Below are positions 29,469 to 31,446 of a stretch of 31,446 nucleotides of DNA, in pieces (position 1 is the stretch's first letter; every line of letters starts with the position of its first letter). This DNA comes from Myxococcales bacterium (GTDB lineage Bacteria; Myxococcota; Polyangia; Polyangiales; Polyangiaceae): positions 31,364 through 62,809 of the forward strand of contig PLXW01000038.1 of NCBI GenBank assembly GCA_003151595.1. Direction: 5' to 3'. The position numbers were made by a program, and so were the translations under genes. A model generated the notes under the pieces. That model saw only the letters and a list, made by a program, of their open reading frames with translations, was not told the origin of the DNA and made no database searches.

Positions 29469-29927
29469 TCAGTCCTCGCGCTCGGCGAGGTCTTCGATCT
29501 CTTCGAGCATGGCGCGGAGCTCGTCTTCGCTCGCCTCCTCCGTCTTCCGGTTGCGGAACATGACGGCGGCGGGCTGGGCGAAGCGCGGGTTGTTGCGGGC
29601 GACGGTGATGCGCGCGAGGAGCTCGGCGCGGGGGAGATCGGCGTACTTCGGCGGGCGAGCGTCGGCGCGGGCTTGCTCGCGGGCGAGCCCTTCGGCGGCT
29701 TCGATCTGCCACGCGAGGCGATCGCGATCGGCGCGGAGCTTCTCGCCGAGCGCAGCTCCTTCGGCGCGGACGGCGACGGGATCGAGGCCCGCCTCGCGCA
29801 GGCCGGCGTCGACCTCGGCGGGGGTCTTGGCGAGGAAGCGCTCGATCTCGTCTTCGCGCGTCTGCTTCTCGATGCGCTCCCAGACTTGCGCTGGAGTGAG
29901 CTTCGGCGAGGGCTTGGGGGTGGTCAT
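29469..29927 (-). CDS. Small charged protein between sigma-like and ImmA genes
   Basis: This 152-residue, mainly helical protein has an N-terminal Pro/Lys segment and a long helix-rich central part (AQVWERIEKQTREDEIERFLAKTPAEVDAGLREAGLDP, then GEKLRADRDRLAWQIEAAEGLAREQ). A C-terminal block ARNNPRFAQPAAVMFRNRKTEEASEDELRAMLEEIEDL looks conserved and resembles small proteins beside ImmA genes in related genomes, as far as I recall. The ATG overlaps the sigma-like stop by 4 bases (ATGA), and the stop is 7 bases before ImmA. It has no membrane segment or DNA-binding motif that I can see. It is a candidate substrate or anti-sigma partner, by position only. Confidence 0.8.
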   Translation of the reverse strand: MTTPKPSPKLTPAQVWERIEKQTREDEIERFLAKTPAEVDAGLREAGLDPVAVRAEGAALGEKLRADRDRLAWQIEAAEGLAREQARADARPPKYADLPRAELLARITVARNNPRFAQPAAVMFRNRKTEEASEDELRAMLEEIEDLAERED

Positions 29928-30556
29928 GACATCACCTGGTCGGCGTGGGCATCGAGCACGGGGGCGATCGGGTCGTCGTCGGTCGACCCACCGAGATCGC
30001 GCGCGACGATCTCCGCGCTCCGGACGACGCGGCGGCGCACGGTGGCGATCTTGTCGTCGGACCAACGCGTGTGGCGGGCGACGTCCACGGTGGCGTCTTC
30101 GTCGGTCTGCATGAGGGCGAGGAAGGTGAGCGCGTCGGGGTCGCCGGTGAGGCGCTCTTCGAGGAGCGCGAGGCGGCGCGAGAGGAGATCGAGGTTGGCC
30201 ACGATGGCCTCGGTGTTGGCGCGCGCGTCGGGGACGTACGAGGCAGCGTCTTCGGTGGCGGGCTCGGAGAGGGAGCGGTGGCGCGCGTAGGCGCTGTGGC
30301 GTTCGTTGTAGAGGGCGCTGTTCACGACGCTCATGAGGAAGCGAACGAGATCGGGTTCCTTCTCGGGATCCCACTTCGAATCGTTGGCGTAGACGCGCAC
30401 GATCGCGGTCTGGGTGAGGTCCTTGCCCCTGGCGATCGCGCTCGGCTTGATCTTCTTGCCGTCGCGGCAGCGGTACGTCGCGAACTCGAGAACGCGGGCG
30501 CGAACGTCGGCCCAGTCTTGCGCGTCGAGCAGCGCGCGAACGGTCTTCGGATCCAT
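29924..30556 (-). CDS. RNA polymerase sigma-70-like (ECF-type) protein
   Basis: This 210-residue protein has two helical regions in sigma order. Region 2-like: DLTQTAIVRVYANDSKWDPEKEPDLVRFLMSVVNSALYNERHSAYARHRSL (residues 47-96), matching the ECF pattern 'EAxxRxLxGxRxWxPxxxPDLxxFLxxVVxSxxxxE'. Region 4-like: LEERLTGDPDALTFLALMQTDEDATVDVARHTRWSDDKIATVRRRVVRSAEIVARDL (132-188), in which TVDVARHTRWSDDKIATVRRRV is a plausible helix-turn-helix. The linker is acidic/Ala-rich. Regions 1 and 3 are absent, as in ECF factors. It heads the operon with the 152-aa protein and ImmA. TGTGTATAGC about 20 bases before the ATG is a possible -10-like site. Confidence 0.78.
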   Translation of the reverse strand: MDPKTVRALLDAQDWADVRARVLEFATYRCRDGKKIKPSAIARGKDLTQTAIVRVYANDSKWDPEKEPDLVRFLMSVVNSALYNERHSAYARHRSLSEPATEDAASYVPDARANTEAIVANLDLLSRRLALLEERLTGDPDALTFLALMQTDEDATVDVARHTRWSDDKIATVRRRVVRSAEIVARDLGGSTDDDPIAPVLDAHADQVMS

Positions 30557-30654
30557 TGGCGGGCGACGCTATACACAGGCTCAGCGCTCGGAGGAAGACG
30601 GAGCGTCGACTGCTCGCTCCGCCCTCCCCGACTCGCCTACTTCCACGCGGCCTC

Positions 30655-31203
30655 CTAGTTCGGCAGCGTGGTTGCCGCAGCGGCGGCGACCTGCGCGGGC
30701 TTTGCAGCCTGCGCACTCTGCGTAGGCGTTTCCGCCTGCGCAGCCGTTTGAGTCACGCCCTTGATGGCAAGCTTTTGCTTCTTGCCCATCGTGTGGCGTG
30801 CCTCGCGGGTGGCCAGAGCCTTGGTGACGGCGTCTGCCTTCACCTGGGCCGTCTTCTTCCCCTTCGCCTTCGGCACGGACATGCCGAAGTCGACGAGCAT
30901 TTGGACGGCCACAGCTCCGTAGTTGCCCAGGATGTGAGCCCTGAGCCCGGCCCGCGTGACGCTCGCTTTCGCTTTCGCCGCGCGGGTGTCGGCCACCTGC
31001 TGTTGCATCTGCGCCTGGACTTCGTCGAGCGCCTCGATGGCGTCGATTTCGTCCTGGAGCACGGCCTTCAGTTCATCCGGGGTGTAGTTCGCACCGGCGA
31101 CGGTCACGATTTTGACCTTCGCGAGATACTTGTCCACGCCCTGGATGGCCTTCTTGTCGAGCGCCTGCGCAGTGTTCTTGTTGGGTTGATTGTTGGCACC
31201 CAT
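30655..31203 (-). CDS. Conserved orphan protein, 182 aa, unknown function
   Basis: This protein starts MGANNQPNKNTAQALDKKAIQG at an ATG with an excellent ribosome site (31209-31218). The layout is a short N-terminal part with strand IVTVAGANYTPDELKAVLQDEIDAIEALDEV, a long helical region (QMQQQVADTRAAKAKASVTRAGLRAHILGNYG), DFGMSVPKAKGKKTAQVKADAVTKALATREARHTMGKKQKLAIKG, and an Ala/Gln/Thr tail. The Lys-rich GKKxAxxKAxAxxKxxATREARxTxGKKQKxxIKG stretch recalls a widespread unnamed family in Acidobacteria, Planctomycetes and Myxococcota, from memory. Codon use is less GC-rich than in the neighbours. A hairpin lies in its 5' leader. Confidence 0.82.
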   Translation of the reverse strand: MGANNQPNKNTAQALDKKAIQGVDKYLAKVKIVTVAGANYTPDELKAVLQDEIDAIEALDEVQAQMQQQVADTRAAKAKASVTRAGLRAHILGNYGAVAVQMLVDFGMSVPKAKGKKTAQVKADAVTKALATREARHTMGKKQKLAIKGVTQTAAQAETPTQSAQAAKPAQVAAAAATTLPN

Positions 31204-31208
31204 GCGGG

Positions 31209-31218
31209 CACCTCCCTT
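31209..31218 (-). promoter_or_regulatory. Shine-Dalgarno AAGGGAGGTG for the 182-aa gene
   Basis: AAGGGAGGTG on the minus strand, 5 bases before the ATG (CCCGC spacer), is among the strongest in the window and fixes the start at 31203. Confidence 0.9.
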
Positions 31219-31226
31219 CTTGAACT

Positions 31227-31257
31227 GACCTCCGAAGACTGACTTTTCTCGGAGGTC
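31227..31257 (-). promoter_or_regulatory. Leader hairpin with an anti-SD arm upstream of 182-aa gene
   Basis: On the minus strand GACCTCCGA (complement of 31249-31257) pairs perfectly with TCGGAGGTC (complement of 31227-31235) around a 13-base loop. The 5' arm contains ACCTCC, which is also complementary to GGAGGT in the true Shine-Dalgarno 9 bases downstream. The 5' arm can thus pair either with the hairpin arm or with the ribosome site. A regulatory role is inference. Confidence 0.5.
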
Positions 31258-31298
31258 GGGTTGATCGAAGGCAACCCCGCCGCGGCCCCAGTGCCGCG

Positions 31299-31446
31299 TC
31301 ATCGTCCTTCAAGGGTATGAGCTGCCCAGGACGCCGAATCGGACATCTTTCGTGTGCGAAGGATGTCGATTTGTGGGGCGACGTTGGAGAAGCGCTCGGA
31401 GGGCACGGAGAAGCGCTCGATGGGGGTGGAGAAGCGCTCGATCCCC
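31299..31446 (-). CDS. Possible C-terminal end of a repeat protein (or noncoding)
   Basis: The minus strand is open from the window edge to a TGA at 31299-31301 and reads ERFSTPIERFSVPSERFSNVAPQI followed by DILRTRKMSDSASWAAHTLEGR. The xERFSxP heptads resemble low-complexity repeat proteins of Polyangia. The plus strand is also open from ATG 31363 (MSICGATLEKRSEGTEKRS), so the coding strand is not settled. All five genes to the left are on the minus strand, which favours the minus reading. The less GC-biased third positions near the stop weaken it. Confidence 0.3.
   Translation of the reverse strand, partial: GIERFSTPIERFSVPSERFSNVAPQIDILRTRKMSDSASWAAHTLEGR
31342..31367. promoter_or_regulatory. 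11-bp stem hairpin, TGTG loop
   Basis: GACATCTTTCG (31342-31352) and CGAAGGATGTC (31357-31367) pair with one G-T/A-C mismatch around the loop TGTG. It lies just left of the 21-bp repeats. It may be a transcript-end or processing hairpin; there is no T-run on either strand. Confidence 0.45.
31386..31446. repeat. 21-bp tandem repeat running off the window end
   Basis: GGAGAAGCGCTCGnnGGGnnn units start at 31386, 31407 and 31428 with few differences, the last cut by the window. The period of 21 corresponds to seven codons in any frame, so it may be a heptapeptide repeat gene (see the 31299-31446 entry). Confidence 0.85.

Noticed and set aside
30557..30654. Clear sigma-70-type promoter before the sigma-like gene
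   Set aside because: TATAGC resembles a -10 site but no convincing -35 lies at the right distance; too weak to list as a promoter.

Overview
The window is GC-rich, tightly packed bacterial chromosome. It has no phage integrase, transposase, rRNA or tRNA that I could find. The general style points to the Myxococcota, probably order Polyangiales: many lipoproteins with Asp/Ala/Gly-rich linkers after the lipobox, a Hanks-type Ser/Thr kinase fused to a membrane domain, numerous V4R-like, HEAT and propeller proteins, and dispersed palindromic and hexanucleotide repeats. This taxonomic call is an inference from style, not from a marker gene.

Layout, left to right. 1-1060: 5' part of xseA (minus), running off the window. 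1210-2730: a biotin carboxylase (plus), abutting a Cys-rich lipoprotein (minus, 2731-3363). 3469-5907: a large lipoprotein alpha/beta hydrolase (plus), convergent with a secreted unknown protein (minus, 5917-7275). 7312-9017: a translationally coupled pair, a V4R-like protein followed by a disordered acidic protein. 9137-9730: a Uma2-family nuclease-fold protein. 9744-10394: a beta-barrel protein. 10501-13852: a minus-strand operon of a membrane protein, mutL and miaA. 13996-16685: a coupled pair of HEAT-repeat lipoproteins, the second with a propeller-like domain. 16802-20490: a YkgJ-type Cys-cluster protein, a quinone oxidoreductase, and an SDR/aldo-keto reductase pair. 20565-21545: an LpqC-type esterase lipoprotein. 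21546-22019: palindromic repeat plus a probable gene remnant. 22020-25063: membrane Ser/Thr kinase coupled to an O-methyltransferase. 25301-26104: a rhomboid-like protein with a C-terminal Cys/His cluster (minus). 26174-28086: an SDR coupled to a second O-methyltransferase. 28306-31203: five minus-strand genes, namely an orphan 182-aa protein, a sigma-like factor, a 152-aa protein, an ImmA/IrrE metallopeptidase and a heptad-repeat coiled coil.

The most interesting unit is the 28685-30556 operon. A sigma-70-like protein, a small charged protein and an ImmA/IrrE metallopeptidase are joined by a 4-bp overlap and a 7-bp gap. By analogy with IrrE-DdrO and ImmA-ImmR, in which the peptidase destroys a transcriptional regulator, this could be a protease-controlled sigma switch in which the peptidase clears a repressor or anti-sigma. 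Other points of note are a hairpin just upstream of the 182-aa gene that carries a decoy Shine-Dalgarno, a rhomboid relative that appears catalytically dead and has a zinc-ribbon-like tail, a mutL whose inter-domain linker is itself a hexanucleotide tandem repeat, and several families of dispersed repeats, one of which supplies the apparent xseA start codon.
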